From an uncultured Akkermansia sp. (GTDB lineage Bacteria > Verrucomicrobiota > Verrucomicrobiia > Verrucomicrobiales > Akkermansiaceae): a stretch of DNA of 64,000 nt. Made by a program: the position numbers and the translations under genes. Shown here one piece after another: positions 1 through 8,213 of this stretch; position 1 is the stretch's first letter, and every line of letters starts with the position of its first letter. The stretch is from positions 62,001-126,000 of the forward strand of contig CALXRG010000002.1 of the NCBI GenBank assembly GCA_944390825.1, given 5' to 3'. The notes under the pieces were generated by a model. The model had not been told where the DNA came from, did no database searches, and saw only the letters and a program-made list of their open reading frames with translations.

Positions 1-1
1 C

Positions 2-499
2 ACCGATGAGGAATGGAGCGCCCTGGCCGGCTTGCGCAATGAAGAAGGTCGCTCCCCCTACGAGCGTCACCTCAACAGCAGTTCCCAACCCGCCCCTGAG
101 TTCCCCTGGGGTATCAAATGGCCACCCATCCGCGCTACCGGCAATTTCGCTGATCTGAGTGCTCTTCCTTTCCTCAGCGGCAATCAGGTTATCCCGGGCT
201 ACCGCGATGATTTTCCTCATACGGCCCCCGTCGCTTCCTTTGCTTCGAACATGCTGGGGCTGCACGACATCGATGGCAATGTGAGCGAGTGGGTCAGTGG
301 GGACTACGGCGGCCCGGCCGGCTTCAGCTACCGGCACTATGGTGTTACCCGTGGCGGAGATTTCAACTCGTTCCGCCCGAGTCAGCTCTACTCCTCGACC
401 CGCAGTCCGCACCTGCCGACCGAGCGCATGGATACCGTCGGCTTCCGCCTGATGCTTGAGCGGTATCCACGGGCCCGGGCCGCTTCCCCGGAGCTTTGA
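2..499 (+). CDS. Formylglycine-generating enzyme (sulfatase-modifying factor) domain protein, 5' end missing
   Basis: The reading frame is open from the window edge, so only the C-terminal 165 residues or so are seen. The tail has the hallmarks of the FGE-sulfatase fold: a GLHDIDGNVSEWV segment, RGGDF shortly after, and a closing GFRL. The family includes enzymes that oxidise a sulfatase cysteine to formylglycine, but many bacterial members are non-enzymatic or act on other substrates. The catalytic region cannot be judged from this fragment. In a mucin-degrader-like genome a sulfatase activator would make sense, but no sulfatase is present in the window. Confidence 0.8.
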   Translation, partial: TDEEWSALAGLRNEEGRSPYERHLNSSSQPAPEFPWGIKWPPIRATGNFADLSALPFLSGNQVIPGYRDDFPHTAPVASFASNMLGLHDIDGNVSEWVSGDYGGPAGFSYRHYGVTRGGDFNSFRPSQLYSSTRSPHLPTERMDTVGFRLMLERYPRARAASPEL

Positions 500-525
500 G
501 CTGCCTGACCGCGCGGAGCTCCTCC

Positions 526-565
526 GGTTGTCCGTACCAGGTTTTGGTTGTCCGTACCCGGTTTT
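526..565. repeat. 20-bp tandem direct repeat, two copies
   Basis: Two adjacent 20-bp units (526-545 and 546-565), each reading GGTTGTCCGTACC...GGTTTT, differ at one base. They lie just after the stop codon of the FGE-like gene, between convergent genes. Function is unknown. Confidence 0.85.
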
Positions 566-654
566 GGTCGGAGGCGGTTCCGGGAGCAGCTGTCCAGCGG
601 GGTGTACGTCCGCTTCGGCGTCAGTAAGCCAGCTGCCCATGCGGAGGGGCGGGT

Positions 655-677
655 GAAATGCGCGGTCGGCGCATTTC
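655..677. terminator. Hairpin between convergent genes, possible bidirectional terminator
   Basis: A perfect 9-bp stem (GAAATGCGC with GCGCATTTC) closes a 5-nt GGTCG loop in the gap between two converging genes. No strong T-run follows on either side, so termination is inferred from position and stem strength. The rest of the gap 500-700 holds only the tandem repeat noted at 526. Confidence 0.45.
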
Positions 678-700
678 CTTGACTGTGCGGGTGTTCTGCT

Positions 701-1270
701 TCAACGAATCACCTCTCCGGGATATGTCCGGGCGCCTGCGGGCACGACGCGACCCGGCAAGATCACGCTTTTCGAGCCAATGCGGGCGTGATCACCGACC
801 AGACAGCCCAGTTTGTGACGGCCGGTTGGGCAGAGTTTACCTCCCCACATCATGCGGATTTCCCCCGCGTCGTGCCGGAAATTACTAAAGATGCAACCAC
901 CGCCCACATTGATGTCTGACCCCAGTACGGAATCGCCGATGTAGGAAAGGTGCGCGACGCTGACGTGATCACCGATGCAGCTGCTTTTCACTTCTACCGC
1001 ATGGCCGATCACACAATAATCGCCGATACTTACCGTTCCGCGCACATACGCATTCGGCCCGATGCGGCACCCGCGTCCAATGCGCACGTGGCCCTCAATC
1101 ACCGTGCCGGCCATCACCACGGACCCCTCGCCCAAGGCCAGCACACCGTCTACTACCGCGAGGGGGTGCACTGTGCCGCGCACATCCGGCCGGAGCTCTT
1201 CCAGCTCGCGTGCCATCGCATTCAGCCGCTCCCAGGGCGGTACCCGGTCTTCTATGGACTCCGTGCTCAT
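701..1270 (-). CDS. Left-handed beta-helix (hexapeptide repeat) protein, GlmU C-terminal-like
   Basis: The 189-residue protein has a short N-terminal segment, then a run of hexapeptide repeats (IGRGCRIG, VSIGDYCVIG, IGDHVSVAH). The segment YIGDSVLGSDINVGGG closely resembles the acetyltransferase half of GlmU. No pyrophosphorylase domain is present, so this is a stand-alone acyltransferase-like or sugar-nucleotide-binding protein. Its start overlaps the stop of the upstream hydrolase gene by 4 nt, which suggests translational coupling as the last gene of a three-gene unit. The substrate is unknown; the GlmU resemblance points to an amino-sugar nucleotide, but this is inference. Confidence 0.75.
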   Translation of the reverse strand: MSTESIEDRVPPWERLNAMARELEELRPDVRGTVHPLAVVDGVLALGEGSVVMAGTVIEGHVRIGRGCRIGPNAYVRGTVSIGDYCVIGHAVEVKSSCIGDHVSVAHLSYIGDSVLGSDINVGGGCIFSNFRHDAGEIRMMWGGKLCPTGRHKLGCLVGDHARIGSKSVILPGRVVPAGARTYPGEVIR

Positions 1271-2076
1271 TTTCCGTCATATACAGGTTGAGCACACAAA
1301 CGCCGGCACGCATCTGCCAAACGCTCGTATGCACTCTCACTCTGCCCCGGCATCTTCTCATAGAACAAAGGCTCCGGGTACCCGTGCTGGAAACGTTTGC
1401 CGTGCGCATCGCGTTCCGTGCCCAGGAATGCATAATTTTCATCCGCCTGCGGGCAGTCACCCCAAGGCCCGCCCAAACTCACAATGGCATCACGCAGTGT
1501 GCGCTTCTCGTCGCAGTACACATTAATCCAGTAATCTACACCTGCGGCTCTTTCCCTGGGGGCGGAGCGCTCGCGGCGACTCACCGGATCCAGCGTTACC
1601 ACGATGACCCGGCCGCTTACCGGCCCGAGGTGACGCAGGGCATCCATCACGGCCGAGCCTCCGTAACTGTGTCCCACAAAAACAAGATTTGCCTGCGGAT
1701 TCACCTGCAGGAACGCCCGCAGGTCCTCTTGCAGCACCCGCGTATTGTGGGCCAAAAGCCACCCTTTACCGCCATCCCATGCATAAAACGCGCGGTATTG
1801 CTTCCCCGGCAGTGGCAGCACAGGCATCCGCTCATACGCCGCACGCACGCGTGTCAGAATCGGCTCGCCGAAACCGCCTACGAAGACCACCGCCGCGTCC
1901 GCTTGTTCCGGTGCCAGGCGTTCCTGTGTGCGGCGTCCGAAATAATCCGTCGCCGGCGCCGGATACACCGCGGGATCTGCCCGGTGATGCGCCCCGCAGC
2001 CAGCGCTCACCAGTGTTGCGACACACGCCAGGCACACCGTAACAAGCAGAAAAAACGCGAAAGATCGCCTCCTCAT
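1267..2076 (-). CDS. Alpha/beta-hydrolase-like exported protein
   Basis: The 269-residue protein starts with a charged MRRRS segment and a hydrophobic stretch ending at VSAGC, so it is exported and may be a lipoprotein, though the lipobox is imperfect. A nucleophile elbow GHSYGGSA lies near residue 137. A later Asp (TLDPV) and His (FQHGY) could complete a Ser-Asp-His triad. The fold suggests an esterase or lipase, but the substrate cannot be told. The gene overlaps both neighbours by 4 nt: the lipoprotein gene upstream and the hexapeptide protein gene downstream. Confidence 0.7.
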   Translation of the reverse strand: MRRRSFAFFLLVTVCLACVATLVSAGCGAHHRADPAVYPAPATDYFGRRTQERLAPEQADAAVVFVGGFGEPILTRVRAAYERMPVLPLPGKQYRAFYAWDGGKGWLLAHNTRVLQEDLRAFLQVNPQANLVFVGHSYGGSAVMDALRHLGPVSGRVIVVTLDPVSRRERSAPRERAAGVDYWINVYCDEKRTLRDAIVSLGGPWGDCPQADENYAFLGTERDAHGKRFQHGYPEPLFYEKMPGQSESAYERLADACRRLCAQPVYDGK

Positions 2077-2540
2077 GGCTGCAAATCAGGGAACAACTTG
2101 CGTAAGTACGGCAACAGCACCCGGTACAGTTCCTGCGCCTCGGCGTCCTCCATCTCCAAATCATCCATCAACACGCGCTTGCCCTCCACTACGCGGCCGC
2201 CCAGGCACTGGTAGTTATCACCGTACAGGTAGAAAATCTGCTTTGACGTATCTCCTCGATTTCCCAACTCTGCCTTGCGGTAATACTTCTCATCCACCTC
2301 CCGGACAGGTTCCCTGCGCAGCATCTCGCACACTTTTGCCCGATCCGCATCACTGAGCAGGTGGATATCCTTCTGCTCCAGCAGCCAGCCCGGATCCCGC
2401 GGCGTCACCGCTACCTTTTGCGCAGACAACATCTCCGCCACCCCTTCGCGGGTCATCGACCCGGGCGTACTGGTGCACGCCCCCAAGCCACACACCGCAA
2501 CCACCGCTGCCACACCCATCGCTATGCTCTTCTTCTGCAT
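2073..2540 (-). CDS. Small lipoprotein of unknown function
   Basis: The protein (155 residues from the chosen start) begins MQKKSIAMG with a hydrophobic stretch and an LGAC lipobox, so it is a predicted lipoprotein. I chose the ATG at 2540 because an AGAAGG ribosome site lies 7 nt upstream; an in-frame ATG at 2546 would be too close to it, and a longer reading frame back to 2678 would bury the signal peptide. The mature part is charged and matches no family I recognise. It is the first gene of the overlapping unit with the hydrolase and the hexapeptide protein. Confidence 0.75.
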   Translation of the reverse strand: MQKKSIAMGVAAVVAVCGLGACTSTPGSMTREGVAEMLSAQKVAVTPRDPGWLLEQKDIHLLSDADRAKVCEMLRREPVREVDEKYYRKAELGNRGDTSKQIFYLYGDNYQCLGGRVVEGKRVLMDDLEMEDAEAQELYRVLLPYLRKLFPDLQP

Positions 2541-2561
2541 CGTCATACCTTCTTTTGGCTT

Positions 2562-2589
2562 ATTATACTGCTTCCCCCGACCCATGCAA
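2562..2589 (-). promoter_or_regulatory. Sigma-70-type promoter of the lipoprotein-hydrolase-transferase unit
   Basis: On the minus strand there is a TTGCAT -35 box, a 16-bp spacer and a perfect TATAAT -10 box, about 22 bp before the start codon at 2540. The ribosome site AGAAGG lies between. Confidence 0.75.
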
Positions 2590-2623
2590 GCAAAAAGCAA
2601 AGCGCTCATCCATCCCGAACGGA

Positions 2624-2663
2624 GATGCGGAAACAGCGCGAAAGATGCGGAAACAGCGCGAAA
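2624..2663. repeat. Perfect 20-bp tandem direct repeat, two copies
   Basis: Two adjacent identical units (GATGCGGAAACAGCGCGAAA) at 2624-2643 and 2644-2663. They sit upstream of the minus-strand promoter at 2562, in the 370-bp divergent gap before the ABC transporter gene. Apart from the two promoters nothing else was recognised in this gap. Confidence 0.95.
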
Positions 2664-2867
2664 GGAACAGCCGTGCACGCGGATTTGTCTGCACCGTCAC
2701 GAAGTCCGGCAGGAACCGTGCATCCCGATTTTTCACCCGCCCGCACCATGGCCGTCTGACAGGGGCCGGATGCTTGCCTGCCGGTGTGTTATGCCAGCCT
2801 GCCCGTCGCACGCTCTCTGACGCCGTGCGGATGCGATGCGAGGTGATGGGGTTACACTTGTTTTTGC

Positions 2868-2896
2868 TTGCAGAGCGCATGCCGGTGTGCTAGTAT
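2868..2896 (+). promoter_or_regulatory. Extended -10 promoter of the ABC transporter gene
   Basis: TTGCAG, a 17-bp spacer, then TAGTAT preceded by TGC (extended -10). It lies 21 bp before the ATG at 2918. Confidence 0.7.
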
Positions 2897-2917
2897 TCCC
2901 ACACTGAGAAGTGCCAT

Positions 2918-4651
2918 ATGCTCAAGGCCAAAAACATTTTTTTCGAGGTGCCGGACGGGGATGAAACCCGCGTCCTGCTCAATGACGTCAGTTTCTGCGT
3001 GCCGCGCGGTCATTTCATGGCGATCGTGGGACCCTCCGGCTGCGGCAAGTCCACGCTTCTGAAGGCGATCGCGGGTATCAATCCCATCAGTTCGGGCTCG
3101 TTTTTCTGGGAAGGCCGTGATTTGGCGGAGGACGGTGATTTCGAGCCATACGAGATTGGTTACGTGCCGCAGTTCAGTATCGCGTATGATGAGTTGACGG
3201 TGGATGAGAGCGTGGAGTACTCAGCCCGCCTGCGGGTCAGGGCCGATGAGGATGAGCTCAATGACATCATCGATCAGGCTCTGGCGGAAACCGGGCTTGT
3301 GGAGATTGCTGACCGACAGGTGAAGCTGCTTTCCGGCGGGCAGAAACGGCGTCTCGCTCTTGCGATGGAGCTGGTCTCGAGCCCCCGGCTCCTGCTGTGT
3401 GATGAGGTGACCAGCGGCTTGGATCCGCGCTCGGAGCGTGAGATCGTGGAGCTGCTGCACCAGTTGAGTCTGAAGGATGGCCGCATCGTGATCTCGGTGA
3501 CGCACAGTCTGGCGCAGATGGAGCTCTACGACAGTATCATGGTGCTTGTCCAGGGGAACCTCGCTTACCACGGCTCTCCCAAGGTTATGAATCACTACTT
3601 CGGCGTTGATTCCTTTGAGGAGGTCTATCCGCGCCTCGCCTGCCGCGAGCCGGAGGGCTGGCAGGTCAGCTGGCTCAAGCATTATCACGACTACTACATG
3701 CGCCTCAATGATGAGCACCTCAGCAAGTTTGCCAGGCTGGGGATGGAGCCGCCGCTGCCACGGGAGCGCAATACGGAGGAGGAGCGGGATGTCCAGCCCG
3801 GTTTCCTTGATCAGGCGATGACGCTTCTGCGCCGGCGCTTCAGCATTCTGTTCCGTGACCGCATGCAGCTGGTGCTCCAGATAGCGATGATTCTGCTGTT
3901 CCCGATTCTGGTGACGCTGTTCAGCGGGGAGGGCCAGCAGCAGATACCCGGCCTCCCGTTCAGCGAGACTGGCCAGTTCACGATGGCTGATGTGGAGGCT
4001 GCCCAGCATCAGGCTACGGTGAGTGCTCAGGTGGGGTCGGCGGTTTCCGGCATCATCATGTTCGAGGTGGTGCTGCTGGGCCTGATGGGTTCCAACAACT
4101 CTTCCCGGGAAGTGGCAGGCGAGCGGCTGATCATGGAAAAGGAGAAGCTGGGGGGTGTCAGCACGGGGGCTTACGTGTGCAGCAAGATGGCTTACCTGGC
4201 GATTCTGGTGCTGGTGCAGAGTTTGTGGATGTTTGCTTTTGTGCAGTATTTCTGGCCGTTCCGCGGGGCGTGGCCGGAGCATTTGCTGTTCCTGATTCTG
4301 GCGAATGCTTCCATGACGGCTGTGTGTCTGGGTATCTCTGCTTGCTGTCGCACGGCAGATCAGGCCTCCCTGCTCAGTATTTACCTCGTGGGCTTCCAGT
4401 TGCCGCTTTCGGGTGCTGTGCTGGCCTTGCCGGATATGGTTGCGTATGTGGCTCATCCGTTTATTTCGGCGTACTGGTCCTGGAGCGGCAGTATCGAAGG
4501 AGGCCTGATTCCCGCTGTCAAGGAGGCCGTGCTGTCTCTGAACAATACCAGTTTCAGCCCAGCTTCGACCTGCATGCTGGTACTGGGTGCGCATGTGCTG
4601 TTCGGTCTGCTCCTGGCGTGGTGGGGGGCCTCCCGTACACGGTGGGAGTGA
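2918..4651 (+). CDS. ABCG-like ABC transporter: ATPase fused to ABC-2 type permease
   Basis: The 577-residue half-transporter has its nucleotide-binding domain first. The Walker A GPSGCGKST is at 38-46, the signature LSGGQKRR near 138-145, the Walker B LLLCDE at 158-163, and the H-loop His at 196. After a linker of about 110 residues come some six membrane segments (starting around residues 315, 385 and 420, with more to the C-terminus). Domain order and the early membrane re-entry match the ABCG/White type of ABC-2 exporters, which work as dimers. The substrate is unknown. The two small envelope genes downstream follow on the same strand and could be co-transcribed. Confidence 0.88.
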   Translation: MLKAKNIFFEVPDGDETRVLLNDVSFCVPRGHFMAIVGPSGCGKSTLLKAIAGINPISSGSFFWEGRDLAEDGDFEPYEIGYVPQFSIAYDELTVDESVEYSARLRVRADEDELNDIIDQALAETGLVEIADRQVKLLSGGQKRRLALAMELVSSPRLLLCDEVTSGLDPRSEREIVELLHQLSLKDGRIVISVTHSLAQMELYDSIMVLVQGNLAYHGSPKVMNHYFGVDSFEEVYPRLACREPEGWQVSWLKHYHDYYMRLNDEHLSKFARLGMEPPLPRERNTEEERDVQPGFLDQAMTLLRRRFSILFRDRMQLVLQIAMILLFPILVTLFSGEGQQQIPGLPFSETGQFTMADVEAAQHQATVSAQVGSAVSGIIMFEVVLLGLMGSNNSSREVAGERLIMEKEKLGGVSTGAYVCSKMAYLAILVLVQSLWMFAFVQYFWPFRGAWPEHLLFLILANASMTAVCLGISACCRTADQASLLSIYLVGFQLPLSGAVLALPDMVAYVAHPFISAYWSWSGSIEGGLIPAVKEAVLSLNNTSFSPASTCMLVLGAHVLFGLLLAWWGASRTRWE

Positions 4652-4718
4652 GCGGGTGCTGCTGATGATGTTCGTTATGTTGATTTCGCACTCTTAAATC
4701 TGAACCTCTGTTGATCGT

Positions 4719-5171
4719 ATGGCAAGAAGAAGGCGTTCCGGACATAAATCGGGAAGGGGGAAGAGCAAAGCCCCTCTCATCCTCGGCATTGTTGCCCTGG
4801 TTATTCTTGGTATGGTGGGCGGCAGAATGCTCTCCTCCCGGGAGAGTTCATCTGCCGGTGTGGATAAGAATTTCCGTATTTCGGATTACCGCAAGTCTGC
4901 GTCCAAGCTTGCCGGCAACCGCTACCGCCTCGAGGCAAAGGTGGAGGGTGTGATGAGCCGCCGCAATGACCGCCTGGTGGTGGTGTCCATCCCCGGTAAT
5001 CCCAAGGATGAGCGGCTGCCTATCCTCGTGGAGGAGGGGGCGGGCGGGAATGTGAACCTGTCCCGGGGAAAGACCTATATCTTCAACGTTGAGTGCCGTA
5101 ATGGCTATGATCTGAACGGTGATGCCATCAATGGCGTGCTGGTAACCCGAAGCATAGAAAACAAGTTATGA
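4719..5171 (+). CDS. Membrane-anchored protein of unknown function
   Basis: The 150-residue protein has a very basic N-terminus (MARRRRSGHKSGRGKSK), one membrane segment at about residues 18-36, and a 110-residue domain that should face the periplasm. I do not recognise the family. Its stop codon overlaps the start of the next gene by 4 nt (ATGA), so the two are probably translated together. The next product is an exported coiled-coil protein, which suggests that both work in the envelope. Confidence 0.7.
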   Translation: MARRRRSGHKSGRGKSKAPLILGIVALVILGMVGGRMLSSRESSSAGVDKNFRISDYRKSASKLAGNRYRLEAKVEGVMSRRNDRLVVVSIPGNPKDERLPILVEEGAGGNVNLSRGKTYIFNVECRNGYDLNGDAINGVLVTRSIENKL

Positions 5172-7138
5172 GAAACGCGACATGGTTGATGCTCAGTGTG
5201 CTGGCATGTGGTGTCAGTTGGGCGCAGATGCCGAGCAGCTTTGATGCCTCGGGCAGATCCGCGCAGTCTGAGAGTGGTGTGCAGCAGGGGGATGCCGGCA
5301 GTGGGCAGCCGGCCGGTCCCCAGTTGTTCGGGATGGAGCTTCCGCTGCTGGATCCTTCGACCGATACCATGACTTACAACGGCAGTAAAATCGACGTCGG
5401 CAACAATGCTGTCGTGCGTGCGCGTTTTGAGAAATACCTGAATCAGAAACCGGATGAGAGCGCACAGTCGAAGGTGTACCGCTCGCAGATCAACAAGATT
5501 CTCAAGGAGACCCAGCGCTATGTGCGCGGCGGCAAGGCGCCAGGCAGTCAGGTGCTGGTCAATATAGGCCGCACTCTTTACGATATCGCGGACTACCCCG
5601 GGGATGGGGGGCAGGCGGCCGCGCTGGCCAGCGCTATTGTCAGCGCGTTGGATGCGCAGCGTGCCAACTACGCCCGCGACAAGGAAAGCGAGGCGCTCGA
5701 TAAGGAAATTGAAGACCTGGTCAAGAAAACCAACAGCCTCCAAAATCAGAATACGCAGAAGGGAAGCGGAGCAGGGGCCGGTGCGATTAAACCCGCCGCT
5801 CAGAAGGGGGGCAGCAGCACGTTCCGCTCCAATGAGTTCCGTATCGCTCACAATACGAGTAAGATTGCTGAGAACAAGGGACTGAAGGTTAAGAATGACG
5901 CGACGAATGCCGCGAATCTCCTGGCGACCAAGACGGCTTACCAGAGCATGATGGTGTCGTTCCTGGCGCAGCGCCGGTATGATCACGCATTGATTGCTTC
6001 CCGCATTTACCGCCATGTGTTCCGTGACGGCGACACGAAGCTGAATCTCAAGGAGGATTCCGACCTGAACAAGACCTTTGAGGGTATCGGCGGTTTGCCG
6101 CCGACGGTGGCCGTGCTGGATCAGGCGGCGTCCAACGCCCGCCGCGAGGTCGATCAGAATATGGAGGCGGTGCATTCGCTGCTGGCTCAGAACAAGCTTT
6201 CGGAGGCGACTCAGCACCTCATTGAGGCGGTGGCCGTGGGTGAGTACATGCAGAGTGTCACGACCTTCTCGGAGGAGAACCGGCGCCGTATCGCTGAGTT
6301 TTGGAGCCTGCGCAAGAAGGCCCTCACGACGATGAATCACCGTGATTACGGCCAGCTGGAGGAAATCGCCAACAGGATGAAGAGTCTGGATGCGGACTTC
6401 GATGACTCCCTGCTGCGCAGTTATTGCGCGGGGCGCAAGCGCGAGAGCGACCTGCATGTGCGCAACGCGATGAAGGCGATGCAGGCTGGCGACGAGACGA
6501 AGTTCAACGAGGAGATTCGCCTGGCCGGGGAGGTCTGGCCCCTCAACCCGAATCTGGATGCCGGTGCCAAGAAGCTCGAGGAGTTCGACAACATGGATCC
6601 GCTCAAGGATGATTTCCGGGATCTCTACTCCCGCAAGCAGTACCGCACCATTTACGATGAGCGCGATAAGTTCAAGGTGGTGGCCATTGATAAGGAGCTG
6701 GAAAAGCAGTACATGGAGACCATCGAGTTTGTCGCCAGTATCGACGCGATGCTGGTGCAGCTGGGCGAGTTGTCGCGGCAGGACCGGATGCTGGGTGCCT
6801 GCATGGCCTACGAGAAGATGATTGAGTTCCGCAACAAGGACGCCCGCTATGCGGATGACCTCAAGTTTAACCAGGCCCTGAATGAGTACCGGGCTCAGGC
6901 TCACGACTTCGTCCAGGCTCTGGTTGATGCGGAGGAGTGCGATAAGAAGCGGGAGTTTGGTTCTGCGCTGTCGTGTTACCATCATGCCTTGTGTCTGTAC
7001 CCGGCTTCGCGTCTGGCAGAGGAGGGGGTGCGGCGTGTTTCCGAGTTGATCCTGGATGGAGAGTATGACGGAGGCATCCCCGCGAAAGCGGAGGGACCGG
7101 CGGGCGGCACGGGCGGTGCAGGCGGCGCTGCAGATTGA
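5168..7138 (+). CDS. Large exported helical protein of unknown function
   Basis: The 656-residue protein has a clear signal peptide (MRNATWLMLSVLACGVSWA, cleavage before QM). The mature part is rich in charged helix-forming residues, with likely coiled coils around residues 175-200 (EALDKEIEDLVKKTNSLQNQ), and it ends in a glycine-rich tail. Segments such as LCLYPASRLAEEG near the C-terminus resemble degenerate TPR helices. No catalytic motif is visible. It is coupled to the upstream membrane-anchored protein gene by a 4-nt overlap. A scaffold or substrate-binding role in the periplasm is possible but is inference. Confidence 0.75.
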   Translation: MRNATWLMLSVLACGVSWAQMPSSFDASGRSAQSESGVQQGDAGSGQPAGPQLFGMELPLLDPSTDTMTYNGSKIDVGNNAVVRARFEKYLNQKPDESAQSKVYRSQINKILKETQRYVRGGKAPGSQVLVNIGRTLYDIADYPGDGGQAAALASAIVSALDAQRANYARDKESEALDKEIEDLVKKTNSLQNQNTQKGSGAGAGAIKPAAQKGGSSTFRSNEFRIAHNTSKIAENKGLKVKNDATNAANLLATKTAYQSMMVSFLAQRRYDHALIASRIYRHVFRDGDTKLNLKEDSDLNKTFEGIGGLPPTVAVLDQAASNARREVDQNMEAVHSLLAQNKLSEATQHLIEAVAVGEYMQSVTTFSEENRRRIAEFWSLRKKALTTMNHRDYGQLEEIANRMKSLDADFDDSLLRSYCAGRKRESDLHVRNAMKAMQAGDETKFNEEIRLAGEVWPLNPNLDAGAKKLEEFDNMDPLKDDFRDLYSRKQYRTIYDERDKFKVVAIDKELEKQYMETIEFVASIDAMLVQLGELSRQDRMLGACMAYEKMIEFRNKDARYADDLKFNQALNEYRAQAHDFVQALVDAEECDKKREFGSALSCYHHALCLYPASRLAEEGVRRVSELILDGEYDGGIPAKAEGPAGGTGGAGGAAD

Positions 7139-7180
7139 GTCTGCCCGGCGCCGGCTTGTGGTTGCGGGTAACCGATTCGT

Positions 7181-8065
7181 TTGTTGACGGCTGTGCATCG
7201 GGATGTGGTGACGCGCTTCGCTCCGACCCCCAGCGGGCCGCTGCATGTGGGGCATGTGCTGGCGGCATGCCGTGCCCGGGAGCTGGCCGATGCACACGGC
7301 GGGTGCTGTCTGCTGCGGATAGAGGACATCGATGCCCGGGCGCAGGATCCGCGCTGGGTGGCGATGATGGAGGCGGATTTGGCGTGGCTGGGATTGCACT
7401 TTGACGGTGTGCCCATGGTGCAGCGCTTGCGTTTTGGTGTGTATGAACGGGCTCTGGATGATTTGCGGGCGCGCGGCTTGCTTTACCCCTGTTTTTGCAC
7501 GCGAGGCGAGATTAAAGCTCAGCTGGCGGAGCTGGGCCGCGCCCCGCATGAAAGCCTGGGCGACCAGTATCCCGGCACCTGCAGCAGCCTGCCGCCGGAT
7601 GTAGTACAGGAGCGCCTGGCGGCAGGTAAGCCGCACTGCTGGCGGCTTGACATGCGCCGCGTGCAGGATGTGATCGGCTGCCCGACCTGGGATGACCTGC
7701 GGCGCGGTACCCAGCGCTGTGTGCCGACGGCTTTTGGCGATGTGGTGCTGGCCCGCAAGGAGTTCCCCGCCAGCTACCACCTGGCGGTCGTGGTTGATGA
7801 TGCGGCGCAGGGAGTTACCCATGTCACCCGGGGGGAGGATTTGTTCGCTGCGACCCACATTCACCGGGCTCTCCAGGGGGTGCTGGGTTTGCCGGTTCCG
7901 ACCTATGCACACCATCAGTTGCTGCGTGACAATGCCGGTAAGCGGCTTGCCAAACGCGACGGTGCCCGCTCTATTGCTTCCCTGCGGGAAGCCGGCTATG
8001 CGCCGCAGGACATCATGAGGTCACTGCGGCGGGCATTGGAGCGGGGCGGTATTTGGGAGGTATGA
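7181..8065 (+). CDS. gluQ: Glutamyl-Q tRNA(Asp) synthetase
   Basis: This truncated glutamyl-tRNA synthetase paralog (294 residues) lacks the anticodon-binding domain. The family attaches glutamate to the queuosine base of tRNA-Asp. The HIGH-like motif is LHVGH (residues 21-25) after the typical RFAPTPSGP, and the KMSKS-like motif is KRLAKRDG (about 254-261). Zinc-type cysteines CFC (104-106) and PGTC (134) are present. The start is TTG at 7181, placing the conserved PTPSGP 16 residues in. No strong ribosome site is visible. Confidence 0.9.
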   Translation: MLTAVHRDVVTRFAPTPSGPLHVGHVLAACRARELADAHGGCCLLRIEDIDARAQDPRWVAMMEADLAWLGLHFDGVPMVQRLRFGVYERALDDLRARGLLYPCFCTRGEIKAQLAELGRAPHESLGDQYPGTCSSLPPDVVQERLAAGKPHCWRLDMRRVQDVIGCPTWDDLRRGTQRCVPTAFGDVVLARKEFPASYHLAVVVDDAAQGVTHVTRGEDLFAATHIHRALQGVLGLPVPTYAHHQLLRDNAGKRLAKRDGARSIASLREAGYAPQDIMRSLRRALERGGIWEV

Positions 8066-8213
8066 GGACAGGGCAGGGGTGCGGGGCTGTGAGCACGGAG
8101 GGGGAGCACGGAGAGGAGCGGGGGAGAGAGAAAGCAGACTCTCCGAGGCCGAATGGCGGGTTCCGTCACCGGGAATTCTGCCTCCGCCATGGGCGCAGCG
8201 GCGTGTGCTTCTC

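Noticed and set aside
5105-7915. A 936-codon antisense frame over the exported helical protein and gluQ
   Set aside because: It crosses two genes on the other strand, has biased His/Arg/Gln-rich composition and no recognisable domain.
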